Shown: piece by piece, positions 10,001 through 17,526 of the stretch
Position numbering within the stretch: position 1 is the stretch's first letter
Layout: every line of letters starts with the position of its first letter
Source of the DNA: Sphingobacteriaceae bacterium DW12
GTDB lineage: Bacteria; Bacteroidota; Bacteroidia; Sphingobacteriales; Sphingobacteriaceae
Direction: 5' to 3'
NCBI GenBank assembly: GCA_000783305.1
Contig: JROE01000008.1
Span: 230,197-294,196 of the forward strand
Length of the DNA: 64,000 bases
Position numbers and translations under genes: made by a program
Notes under the pieces: generated by a model
The model's input: the letters and a program-made list of their open reading frames with translations, nothing else
Told to the model about the DNA's origin: nothing
Database searches by the model: none

Positions 10001-10444
10001 GGTCTCAGTGTGATGTGCCGTTACCTAGGTGGTGGCCAGCTCTACAATCAGACGCTTGTCGATCGGGTAGAGAATGTGGATATGGCCTACAATGTCGATA
10101 AAAGAGTATTGACTGGTCGCTGGTTAGCACCAGGCCAGAATGCTCAATTTAAGAGATTGGGTACTTATTACTTTGTAGATGAGGCGGGCGTGGGGAACAC
10201 TGCTCAAGAGATGACACGCGCTACATCGAGGTTTGTTCAAGATCGGCGAGAACTGACTATTTCTGCTGTTAATCTGTATTATGATTTCTATAGACACGAT
10301 TGGTTAAAGAAATCCAGATTACAAAGGCTCAGAGCCGCCTTCAATATGAATGATCTGGCACAGTTTTCTTCCATCACGATAGAGAGAGGTACGAGCTATC
10401 CCTTCTCCAGGACCATGTCTTTTTCATTAACTGCAACTTTTTAG
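7016..10444 (+). CDS. SusC/RagA TonB-linked outer-membrane receptor with STN signalling domain
   Basis: A 1142-aa TonB-dependent receptor. Order of parts: signal peptide with a hydrophobic run at about 20-42 (ATG at 7085 is an alternative start); STN domain at about 48-120 (VEELLMEIRKQTQVDFFYD), which relays ligand binding to FecR; carboxypeptidase-regulatory-like domain at about 133-215; plug at about 225-360, with the IESVTILKDAASKALYGSKA and ANGVIVIE motifs; then the 22-strand barrel ending in the aromatic terminus SLTATF. It is the importing pore of the complex and depends on TonB energy. It is followed 3 bp later by the SusD gene. The substrate is unknown; lack of glycoside hydrolases and presence of peptidases nearby argue for a peptide or protein ligand over a glycan. 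Confidence 0.94.
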   Translation: MKINQISYRHFCGPKSWYDLIFLMKITILILFACVMQASALSAFSQQVTISKKNIRVEELLMEIRKQTQVDFFYDKADLSKVDLISVNFYKVDLNTALNEVFEKSGLDYNIKNGVVYVNKPNNLTIAMTPQQLVVQGVVTDQDGLRLSNVNIEARGDRSLSVGSRSDNQGKFKIMVNSLSDTLRFSMLGYEKLSEPLRGRREIMVTLKQAVMEIEDVVITGVYTRKAESFTGASMTLKNADLKKAGSVNVFQALKNISPGMFLDNLEMGSNPNSLPNLQIRGNGSLPIQDGDLTQGLKGNYLKDPTQPLFILDGFEASVERIFDLDINRIESVTILKDAASKALYGSKAANGVIVIETFRMTSDKPMVTYNGSLNIEMPDLSSYNLTNAAEKLEAERIDGMYLPMTGPDPAGEYLKIQQLYNSRKKLIAEGLDTYWLAKPLQNGIGQKHALSIELGNKDLKVLTDVLYNNVQGAMIGSSRRNMGGSISASYRLDNFLFRNLTSVTQNRSKDSPYGTFDEYVRMNPYWRATNVDGTIPYYAEILPNDVKVTNPLFNSTLQSKLENSYLNFTNNLYVEWTMKPGLRATGRFGIDLKSSDADEFYPANHTRFENYFNEDIYRKGSYQVNNGKSSYVSGDLNVNYSKEINRHYIFGNIGYNISQRSYHELTHFAEGFPSDRLQDIIFARSYALDSRPAGIDGITRDMGFLAATSYMWDNRFMTDFTYRANASSQFGADKRWASFWSAGIGWNLHNESFLKDLGWVEQFKLRGSLGATGNQNFNRNASIATYKYALDAFYQKLPGSQLINLANPGLQWESSFDYNAGADIRFKRLGIRFDYYQRYTQNLLADVSVPISTGFNSVKDNLGKIKNTGLEGYINYTLWQQGRDYFSIQGGIETNTSKIIELSNSMKTYNEKMDAIASDLGRGKPIQKYQDGMSMDAIWAVPSLGIDPSTGDEIYVTQEGYQTYLWNASDMVVQGVARPKYQGTFGFSGEYKGIGLSVMCRYLGGGQLYNQTLVDRVENVDMAYNVDKRVLTGRWLAPGQNAQFKRLGTYYFVDEAGVGNTAQEMTRATSRFVQDRRELTISAVNLYYDFYRHDWLKKSRLQRLRAAFNMNDLAQFSSITIERGTSYPFSRTMSFSLTATF

Positions 10445-10447
10445 AAA

Positions 10448-11923
10448 ATGAAACAACGTAAATTATTTATACCCGTATTACTAGGCTTGATGTTGATTAA
10501 TCAATCTTGTGAAAAGTGGTTTGATGTAAACCCCAGCAATGAAATAAAAGCCGAAGAGCAATTTTCTTCGGTCGATGGGTTTAAAGATGCCCTACTAGGT
10601 GTCTATATTGGCATGGGGAGTCCCAATGTATACGGACGAGATATGACCTACAATCTTGTAGATTTGCTCTCGCAGCAATATACAAAACTGCTGTCTAATA
10701 CAAGTCTTTATTTTGCCATTCAGCAGTTTGATTACAATCAGGTGAGGTCGCAGGCACAGATCGAGAGCCTATGGGAAAAACAATATAACATCATCGCAAA
10801 TGTCAACAGTGCCCTCACCCATCTTGACAAGTCAGGTATCCAGTGGAACGAGATTGAGTACAACATTATCAAAGGCGAGTTATTGGGATTGCGCGCATTT
10901 TTACATTTTGACCTGTTGCGCTTATTTGGCAGATCTGGTTATGCTGATCGTGGCGAATTAAAGAGTACTTTGACCATTCCTTATGTATTGCATTACGGTA
11001 AGGATCCCACCGGACAGCTTACTTATGAACAGACCTTTGCTTTAATCGAAAAGGATCTTAAAGAAGCTTCCGAGTTACTTAAAGACGATCCTATTTGTCA
11101 TAAATCCGTTCGTTCACCCGGTCAATATAGTGAAATCAATCGGAACGGATTTTACAACGGCCGTATGCAAAGGATGAATTACTATGCCGTTCAAGCATTG
11201 GCTGCTCGAGTATACAGTTGGCAGGGAGGGAGCAATTTACAACGCGCAGCATTAGCTGCCGAGGAAGTCATCCAGTATTCTGGGGCTCAATTGTTGAAAC
11301 CCAATGTGGATGTCTCAAAAGACAGGACCATTGTTTCCGAGCATTTGTTCAGCCTCAACATTGATAAATTTGCCAATATCGTTAACCCGCTGTTTGAAGG
11401 ACAGGATGTAGGCGGGGTTAATTCCTTGCGCATTTCCAGTACGGCCGCTGAAGAGCTCTACGAAACCGATGTTCCGACGATTGGGCTTGTGGATGTCAGG
11501 TACAACACGCTCCTTGACAATCAAAGCTTGGCAATGGTTAGTAGCAAGTTAAAGCAAGTCAATGCAAATCAGATCGGTTATCAATTGATGCCTTTGGAAA
11601 AATTGCCCGAGATGTACTATATAGCTGCAGAGTATTACGCTACCGTCGATCTTTCGAAAGCCGTATCCTTACTAGAAGAGGTTCGCAAAAGCCGTCGCAT
11701 TGTCGAGAAGCTACCCCTATCTATGGATCGATCATCATTTTTTGCCGAGTTGCAAAGGGAATATCAAAAAGAGTATGTAAGCGAAGGACAATTGTTCTTT
11801 TTTTATAAGCGAATGGGCCTAGAGCATATTCCCAATTATTCTTCTCCCAATGTAATAGACGATCAAATTTATATGCTTCCCTATCCACAGCAGGAAATTG
11901 AATTTGGGGGAAGAGTCCAATAA
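10448..11923 (+). CDS. SusD/RagB outer-membrane lipoprotein
   Basis: A 491-aa surface lipoprotein that forms the lid over the SusC pore and captures ligand. The lipobox is LINQSC, with the lipidated Cys near residue 20. The N-terminal TPR-like part contains the SusD hallmark regions (VDGFKDALLGVYIGM; LLGLRAFLHFDLLRLFG). The C-terminal segment LREEVRKSRR-like and LQREYQKEYVSEGQLFFFYKR matches the SusD C-terminal domain. Length is typical. It is translationally close to SusC (3 bp) and upstream of the DUF4843 gene. Confidence 0.93.
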   Translation: MKQRKLFIPVLLGLMLINQSCEKWFDVNPSNEIKAEEQFSSVDGFKDALLGVYIGMGSPNVYGRDMTYNLVDLLSQQYTKLLSNTSLYFAIQQFDYNQVRSQAQIESLWEKQYNIIANVNSALTHLDKSGIQWNEIEYNIIKGELLGLRAFLHFDLLRLFGRSGYADRGELKSTLTIPYVLHYGKDPTGQLTYEQTFALIEKDLKEASELLKDDPICHKSVRSPGQYSEINRNGFYNGRMQRMNYYAVQALAARVYSWQGGSNLQRAALAAEEVIQYSGAQLLKPNVDVSKDRTIVSEHLFSLNIDKFANIVNPLFEGQDVGGVNSLRISSTAAEELYETDVPTIGLVDVRYNTLLDNQSLAMVSSKLKQVNANQIGYQLMPLEKLPEMYYIAAEYYATVDLSKAVSLLEEVRKSRRIVEKLPLSMDRSSFFAELQREYQKEYVSEGQLFFFYKRMGLEHIPNYSSPNVIDDQIYMLPYPQQEIEFGGRVQ

Positions 11924-11939
11924 TTTAGTATTAAACACG

Positions 11940-12695
11940 ATGAATAGATATTATAGAACATGGAGCATACTTACCTTTCTGGTCGTATCGCTCCTCTTAA
12001 GTTGTGAAAAATCCGATCCGCTTTCTTTTTCGGCGGCTCCCGGCATTAGTTTTCAATATGGTATCGGCGGTAAGGAAAACGCTATCAACTACTCTTTTTT
12101 AGGGAAAAGCGATCCGACACATACCGTCAAGATTCCGATGATTATTACCGGCTTTCCTTCTGATAGGGACAGAGTCTTCGATATACAGATAGTCCAAGAC
12201 GAGCTAACTACAGCTACCCCGGAGCAATATGAGATCCTAGCATCCACTGTGCACGCAGGTAATTCGATCGATACATTGTATATCGCCGTCAAGAACTCCG
12301 AAGATTTGGAGTCTTCTGTTGCTAAATTACATCTGGCTATCAAAGAGAATGACAATTTTCAGCTCGGCATCCAGGAGAAGGATGATTTTCTCTTACAGTG
12401 GAGCGATCAGGCTATTATGCCGACTTGGGGCGTCTATTTCCGAACATTCTTTAGTGCTGCCGGTAGTACCAAGGCCTATCGCATATTTGTAGAGACTACT
12501 GGACTTACAAATTTTGTCGCCGCAGATTTTAGGAATTATCTCCAGGCTGGTGCCGAAGCATTAGGGACCGATTTTGGAAATTATATCAAACAATGGAATC
12601 TTGATCACCCTGATGATATCTTGGTACATGATGATGGCACCCAGGCTGGAAAGCCGATTGTACCCGTCTATTATGATAAGTCAAAATATAGATAG
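11940..12695 (+). CDS. DUF4843 lipoprotein
   Basis: The start at 11940 (MNRYYRTWS) was chosen over an in-frame ATG at 11898 because that one lies inside the SusD gene and only the later start gives a clean lipoprotein signal (LVVSLLLSC). The roughly 251-aa protein has the DUF4843 pattern: an ISFQYG strand, beta-sandwich repeats, and a late WSDQAIMPTWG motif. DUF4843 proteins are accessory surface lipoproteins commonly encoded after SusD and before a PKD-like protein, as here. They probably help ligand capture, but no biochemical role is established from sequence. Confidence 0.85.
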   Translation: MNRYYRTWSILTFLVVSLLLSCEKSDPLSFSAAPGISFQYGIGGKENAINYSFLGKSDPTHTVKIPMIITGFPSDRDRVFDIQIVQDELTTATPEQYEILASTVHAGNSIDTLYIAVKNSEDLESSVAKLHLAIKENDNFQLGIQEKDDFLLQWSDQAIMPTWGVYFRTFFSAAGSTKAYRIFVETTGLTNFVAADFRNYLQAGAEALGTDFGNYIKQWNLDHPDDILVHDDGTQAGKPIVPVYYDKSKYR

Positions 12696-12722
12696 TCATT
12701 AGTAACATTCAAACCAATAGTA

Positions 12723-14264
12723 ATGAAAAAGAATAGAAATTATTGCTTGTTAATAGGGATTTTGATATGTTTCGGAATTTCTTGTAAAGATGATCTCAGC
12801 ACCCTGGATGTTCACAAACTTCCAAATATAGAAGTAGATACAGTGGGACAAAGTACCATTACCGTTAATCAATTTGACAAGTTCGAACTTGATCCCAAGA
12901 TTAAGTTGGAAGGTATTACAGAGGCCGATCTTGAGTACGAATGGTCTGTCAATACCACCCCCCAAAAGACCAATTATGTAACCATTGGGGATACCAAAAA
13001 GCTGTCTTTCGAGGTGAATCTGTTGCCCAATGCATCGTTAGACGCTTATCAACTTCGCTTGAAGGTGACCGACAAAAAAAACAATCTGGACTACTTGATG
13101 GGCTGGCCCTTGAACGTGAAAAATGGTATTGGTGAAGGTGTGGTAGTTGTGGAGACCTACGACGGTGTCTCTACTGATTTCAGTCACCTGATGTCGCCTT
13201 TGGTGACACCAGATTATGACAAGGAGACCATTCGTTATCGTATCCTATCTGGCGTCAATGGACATACTATAGATGGCCTGGTCACACAATTGAGATATAC
13301 AAGGTCCAAACCCGATGGTACCATTTTATTAGGCTCCACTGCGCGTTCCCTGTTTTCGGTCAAGACATTAGATTATTCATTGGGGGCTGACGACCAGCGA
13401 CTGTTTTATACACCGCAGCCTAGTTATGGGGCTAGCTATCTGACCGGGATGAGCCAATTCGACGTGGCAGTTATTAATGGCCGACTTTTCTCTACTTGGC
13501 TACAATTGGGGTCATTTGGTGCACCTTTTTCTACGCCTTATATCATTCCCGATATCATGGTGACCAATGCTTTTCCTGGTGACGTCAATGTCCGAAATAG
13601 TTTCTACATCGAGAAGGAAGGATTGTTTGCCTATCAATCATCCATGCAAGTCCCTTTGGATCGTGAGATTTATCCAATTCCTGCGTCCACTAATGGTCCA
13701 TTCAACCCCGCTGCTGTGGTCAATAAGCTTAATGTTGCTGCAGGCGTCAATACGGATATGGATTTTCTGCATCTCTTGAAAGACAAGTCTACCGGTAAGT
13801 ACGAGCTGTACGTATTGGAAAAAGCGGGCTGGCATACTACCGATTGGTACGTGATTCCATCCCGTCCAAAGGCACGTATCGATTTGTCTGCTGCTCCCGA
13901 AATCGACAAAGCCGAGCATTTCCTTTTGTTGGACAATCAAAAGGTCATCCTATATGCTACTAAGCAAAAGATATATGCCGTAATGTATGGCACGCAGACA
14001 GCCACTTATAGCCTGCGTTATACTTTGCAAGGCGCCGACGAGATAACGGCTTTAAGTGTGTATCAGCAAGCTAACTACCCTATGGCTGGTCCGCCCTATT
14101 TTGAGCGTAATAATAAGCAGCTCTTGATGGGTACCCATGATGGTACAGGTGGTAAGGTCCATATCCTGCCTCTCATCAATGAGGGAGTTGCCAATATAGA
14201 CGTTCCCAACATCAAGGTCTACGATGGATTTGGGAAGATTATCAAATTTGTCACTCAATTATAG
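12723..14264 (+). CDS. PKD-like family lipoprotein
   Basis: A 513-aa lipoprotein with lipobox FGISC. The N-terminal half shows PKD-like beta-sandwich repeats (FELDPKIKLEGITEADLEYEW, and a second strand set ending DYLMGWPLNV). The C-terminal half is a predicted beta-rich domain of unknown type. This family is repeatedly found next to DUF4843 in SusCD operons and is thought to be a surface ligand-binding accessory. It closes the outer-membrane part of the operon; a hairpin follows before the ABC genes. Confidence 0.85.
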   Translation: MKKNRNYCLLIGILICFGISCKDDLSTLDVHKLPNIEVDTVGQSTITVNQFDKFELDPKIKLEGITEADLEYEWSVNTTPQKTNYVTIGDTKKLSFEVNLLPNASLDAYQLRLKVTDKKNNLDYLMGWPLNVKNGIGEGVVVVETYDGVSTDFSHLMSPLVTPDYDKETIRYRILSGVNGHTIDGLVTQLRYTRSKPDGTILLGSTARSLFSVKTLDYSLGADDQRLFYTPQPSYGASYLTGMSQFDVAVINGRLFSTWLQLGSFGAPFSTPYIIPDIMVTNAFPGDVNVRNSFYIEKEGLFAYQSSMQVPLDREIYPIPASTNGPFNPAAVVNKLNVAAGVNTDMDFLHLLKDKSTGKYELYVLEKAGWHTTDWYVIPSRPKARIDLSAAPEIDKAEHFLLLDNQKVILYATKQKIYAVMYGTQTATYSLRYTLQGADEITALSVYQQANYPMAGPPYFERNNKQLLMGTHDGTGGKVHILPLINEGVANIDVPNIKVYDGFGKIIKFVTQL

Positions 14265-14280
14265 ACGTATCCCCTTTAAT

Positions 14281-14312
14281 GCCGGATAGATTATTACTAT
14301 ATCCTATCCGGC
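14281..14312 (+). terminator. Hairpin between the PKD-like and permease genes
   Basis: GCCGGATAG (14281-14289) and CTATCCGGC (14304-14312) form a perfect 9-bp stem with a 14-nt loop. There is no strong T-run, so it may only lower transcription into the ABC genes or protect the upstream mRNA. Confidence 0.5.
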
Positions 14313-14324
14313 TAAATACTTACT

Positions 14325-16577
14325 ATGACAAAAATATTTAGAGTAGCAAAGTTAGAGCTACAGATTCTTTTTTACTCCCCTATCGCGTGGGTAGTGTTGA
14401 TTATATTTATGATCCAGGGAGGGATGGCGTTGGCTGACAGCCTATTTGCCGAAGAGACCTCTCAGCAGCTGGCTTATGAATTGTCGAACCTGACCAATAA
14501 AATCTTCGCCGGCAAGCTCGGTTTTTTTTCAACCATCTTGCGGAAAATATACCTCTATATCCCGCTGTTGACCATGGGTATCATTAGTCGAGAGATTAGT
14601 TCCGGCTCCATCAAGCTTATCCAATCCTCCCCAGTCACTAATTTGCAGGTCGTACTTGGCAAATATCTTGCGCTATTGCTTTACGGGTTTGGTTTTATCG
14701 TGATACTTGGAGGTTTGGTCCTTACGGCAGGCCTTGCTGTGGATCACATGGATTACGGGTATATGGTGTCCGCCCTCCTCGGCATTTATCTGCTCATTGC
14801 TGCATATTCGGCTATTGGGCTGTTGATGTCCAGTCTGACCTCTTATCAGATTGTGGCCGCCATCAGTACACTAGCGGTATTAGCTGCCCTTAATTATGTA
14901 GGAATGCTCGCTCAGGGCAATGAAGTACTTCGAGAAGTTACGTATTGGCTTTCACTCGCCGGCCGCACCGATCACTTTATCAATGGGATGATCAGCAGCA
15001 AAGATGCCTTATATTTTATACTGGTTATCATCATGTTTGTCGGATTGACGGTGATGAAGATGGGCGAGGGTAGGGTTGTCCGCAGCTCGGCCACCCAAAT
15101 CCTTAGATATGTAGCTTTCATCGGGATAGTTGTCGTTGCGGGGTATGTATCCTCTATTCCACAGTTTAGCAAATTTTTGGATTTAAGTAGGTTTCAGGCC
15201 AATACGTTGACTTCCAATTCTAAAGCTGTCATTTCTCAGTTGGATCAACCCGTACACATGACCACCTATGCTAATATCTTGCATCCTCATGGCAGGTTAG
15301 CCACACTCAAATGGCGAAAATTTGACGAGAAGCAGTTCGAGCAACTTACCCGTTTCATACCAAGCATGACCAACTCTTACGTGTTGTATTATGATCATGT
15401 CCCTGTATATGCCGACAGTACCGTCAATATTCTTGAAAAAGCTCAAAAAGCTGCTTTGGCCCTCGGTCTAGACTTTTCACAAGTATTGTCGCCAGAAGAG
15501 TTGAAGCGCGTTGTAGATTTAAAGCAAGAGACCACTGGTTTTGTACGCTTTGTCCATCATGGACAAGATAGCGTTCCTCTTCGCATGTTTACGGACGCCC
15601 AAGCTTATCCATCCGAATCTGAAATTGCCTCTGCTCTCAAGCTTTTTGTGAAGCCATCACCTGTAATCGGTTTTTTAACAGGACATGATGAGCGTAGCCC
15701 CAGCAAGTTGGGCGACAAGTCTTATAACAAGGTACTATTGGAGCTGACCAATCGTAAGGCACTCATCAATCAAGGGTTTACTATCCGTGAACTCACCTTG
15801 CAAGAATTGGAACGCGGCAATACCAATCTTGCTGTGCTGGTCATTGCCGATCCTTATCAAGCCTTTACCGAGCGTGAGCAAGCAATAGTTAAGCAATATA
15901 TCCAAGAGGGAGGCAATATTTGTTTGATGTCTGAGCCTGGAAAGGCACATTTGATTAATCCTTTATTAGCCGATTTGCCAGTCAAGATTGAAGACGGACA
16001 AGTTTATCAGCTTTCCAAGGATTTAGATCTAGACTTAGTTCAGGCAACTCCTCCCAAGGCCATGGTCGATAAATTTGGGTTTTCCAAAAAGAAGAAATCG
16101 ATTATTGCTTTGTCAGGAGCTACTTCGATAGCTGTGGCGCCACTACTTGGCGATTATCATTATGAGCCTATCCTGCTGAGTAATGCTACATCATCTTGGA
16201 AAGATAAGGTAGATATCGCGGCGATGGATGCCCAGCATTTACCAGCATCACTACCTCATTCATCATCTGTGATGGCGGCTGTGTTGACCAAGGCCAAGCA
16301 AAAAATTATGGTAGTAGGAGATGCCGATATCTGGAGCAATGGCGAGTTGTCAAGGAACAATCTTAACACGCAAAATGGAGAATTTGCAACCCAGCTATTC
16401 AAATGGTTTTCTGACGGAGAGTTTCCTGTGGATATCACTAGGCCTGCACCTTTAGACAACAAGATATTGGTTGAAAGAACTCATATAGAATATATGAAAT
16501 ACGCTTGGGCCGGTGCACTTCCACTTTTATTGGGGATTATCGGTGCATTATTATTAATCAAAAGAAAACAAAAATAG
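14325..16577 (+). CDS. GldF-GldG-like fused ABC permease 1
   Basis: A 750-aa protein that joins an ABC-2-type permease (residues about 1-285, six to seven membrane helices, with YSPIAW and MGIISREISSGSIKLIQSSP) to a GldG-like auxiliary domain (about 300-700, ABC_transp_aux type, with VIGFLTGHDERSP and GGNICLMSEPG) and a C-terminal membrane helix at about 725-745. In Flavobacterium, GldF and GldG are separate gliding-motility/secretion proteins working with the ATPase GldA; here both are in one chain. The next genes are an ATPase and a second close paralogue, suggesting a heterodimeric permease. Substrate and direction are unknown. Confidence 0.85.
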   Translation: MTKIFRVAKLELQILFYSPIAWVVLIIFMIQGGMALADSLFAEETSQQLAYELSNLTNKIFAGKLGFFSTILRKIYLYIPLLTMGIISREISSGSIKLIQSSPVTNLQVVLGKYLALLLYGFGFIVILGGLVLTAGLAVDHMDYGYMVSALLGIYLLIAAYSAIGLLMSSLTSYQIVAAISTLAVLAALNYVGMLAQGNEVLREVTYWLSLAGRTDHFINGMISSKDALYFILVIIMFVGLTVMKMGEGRVVRSSATQILRYVAFIGIVVVAGYVSSIPQFSKFLDLSRFQANTLTSNSKAVISQLDQPVHMTTYANILHPHGRLATLKWRKFDEKQFEQLTRFIPSMTNSYVLYYDHVPVYADSTVNILEKAQKAALALGLDFSQVLSPEELKRVVDLKQETTGFVRFVHHGQDSVPLRMFTDAQAYPSESEIASALKLFVKPSPVIGFLTGHDERSPSKLGDKSYNKVLLELTNRKALINQGFTIRELTLQELERGNTNLAVLVIADPYQAFTEREQAIVKQYIQEGGNICLMSEPGKAHLINPLLADLPVKIEDGQVYQLSKDLDLDLVQATPPKAMVDKFGFSKKKKSIIALSGATSIAVAPLLGDYHYEPILLSNATSSWKDKVDIAAMDAQHLPASLPHSSSVMAAVLTKAKQKIMVVGDADIWSNGELSRNNLNTQNGEFATQLFKWFSDGEFPVDITRPAPLDNKILVERTHIEYMKYAWAGALPLLLGIIGALLLIKRKQK

Positions 16578-16587
16578 GATACACATC

Positions 16588-17523
16588 ATGACAAATAGTA
16601 TAGCGAGTATTAAGCATCTATCGCATAAATACACTAAAAATTGGGCCATAAAAGACATAAATTTTGAAATTACCGAAAAGGGAATTTTAGGGTTACTGGG
16701 GTCCAATGGTGCCGGTAAGTCGACCACCATGAATATTCTTTGCGGTGTCATCAATCAGACGGAGGGAGATGTTTTCGTGGATGGGATTAATATTAGACAG
16801 CATCCTGTGGCGGCCAAGCGATTGATTGGTTTTCTACCTCAAAAAGCCCCTCTTCATTTAGAGTTGACCGTTGATGAGTATTTAACCTATTGTGCCTTCT
16901 TACGAGATATACCTAGCGACAAGGTCAAAGAGGCCGTCGAATCGGCCAAGCACAAATGTGGTATTGCTCATTTTAGCAATCGTGTATTGAGCAATCTTTC
17001 TGGAGGTTATCAGCAGCGGGTCGGGATCGCACAAGCTATCATTCATAGTCCGAAGTTGGTCGTATTGGACGAACCTACCAATGGCTTAGACCCCAATCAG
17101 ATATTAGAAGTCCGCAAATTAATCAAAGAGATTGCACAGGATCGGAGTGTCATTCTGTCCACGCATATCCTTTCCGAGGTACAGGCCACTTGTGATCGCA
17201 TCATTATGATTGAGCACGGGCACGTTGTGTTTGCGGATACCATGCACGCCTTTAACAACTATGTAGAGCCCAATTCCCTTGTCATCAATCTGGATAATCC
17301 TCCTTCCATAGCGGAGCTGAGTGATATCAGTCAAATCAAGGAAGTTGTCTCCCTTGGTGAGCACAGTTTTAGATTAATATTTGAGGATGGCACCCAGATT
17401 ACCCAACATTTGATTGCGTTATCTGCAGCCAGAGGATGGGGACTGTCTGAAATCTATCTAGAGAAGAGCTCTTTGGATGGCATCTTCGCACAATTGTCCA
17501 TTGTCACCAACAAGGAGGTCTAG
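16588..17523 (+). CDS. GldA-like ABC transporter ATPase
   Basis: A 311-aa ATP-binding subunit. Walker A GSNGAGKST is at residues 38-46, signature LSGGYQQ at about 133-139, Walker B VVLDEP at about 153-158, and the switch His in LSTHILSEV. The C-terminal 90 residues form the small extension seen in GldA/DrrA-type ATPases. It lies between the two fused permeases, 10 bp after the first and 3 bp before the second, and is the only ATPase of the set, so it should energise both. Family members drive ABC-2 exporters; whether this one exports or moves lipid or peptide is not shown. Confidence 0.9.
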   Translation: MTNSIASIKHLSHKYTKNWAIKDINFEITEKGILGLLGSNGAGKSTTMNILCGVINQTEGDVFVDGINIRQHPVAAKRLIGFLPQKAPLHLELTVDEYLTYCAFLRDIPSDKVKEAVESAKHKCGIAHFSNRVLSNLSGGYQQRVGIAQAIIHSPKLVVLDEPTNGLDPNQILEVRKLIKEIAQDRSVILSTHILSEVQATCDRIIMIEHGHVVFADTMHAFNNYVEPNSLVINLDNPPSIAELSDISQIKEVVSLGEHSFRLIFEDGTQITQHLIALSAARGWGLSEIYLEKSSLDGIFAQLSIVTNKEV

Positions 17524-17526
17524 CAC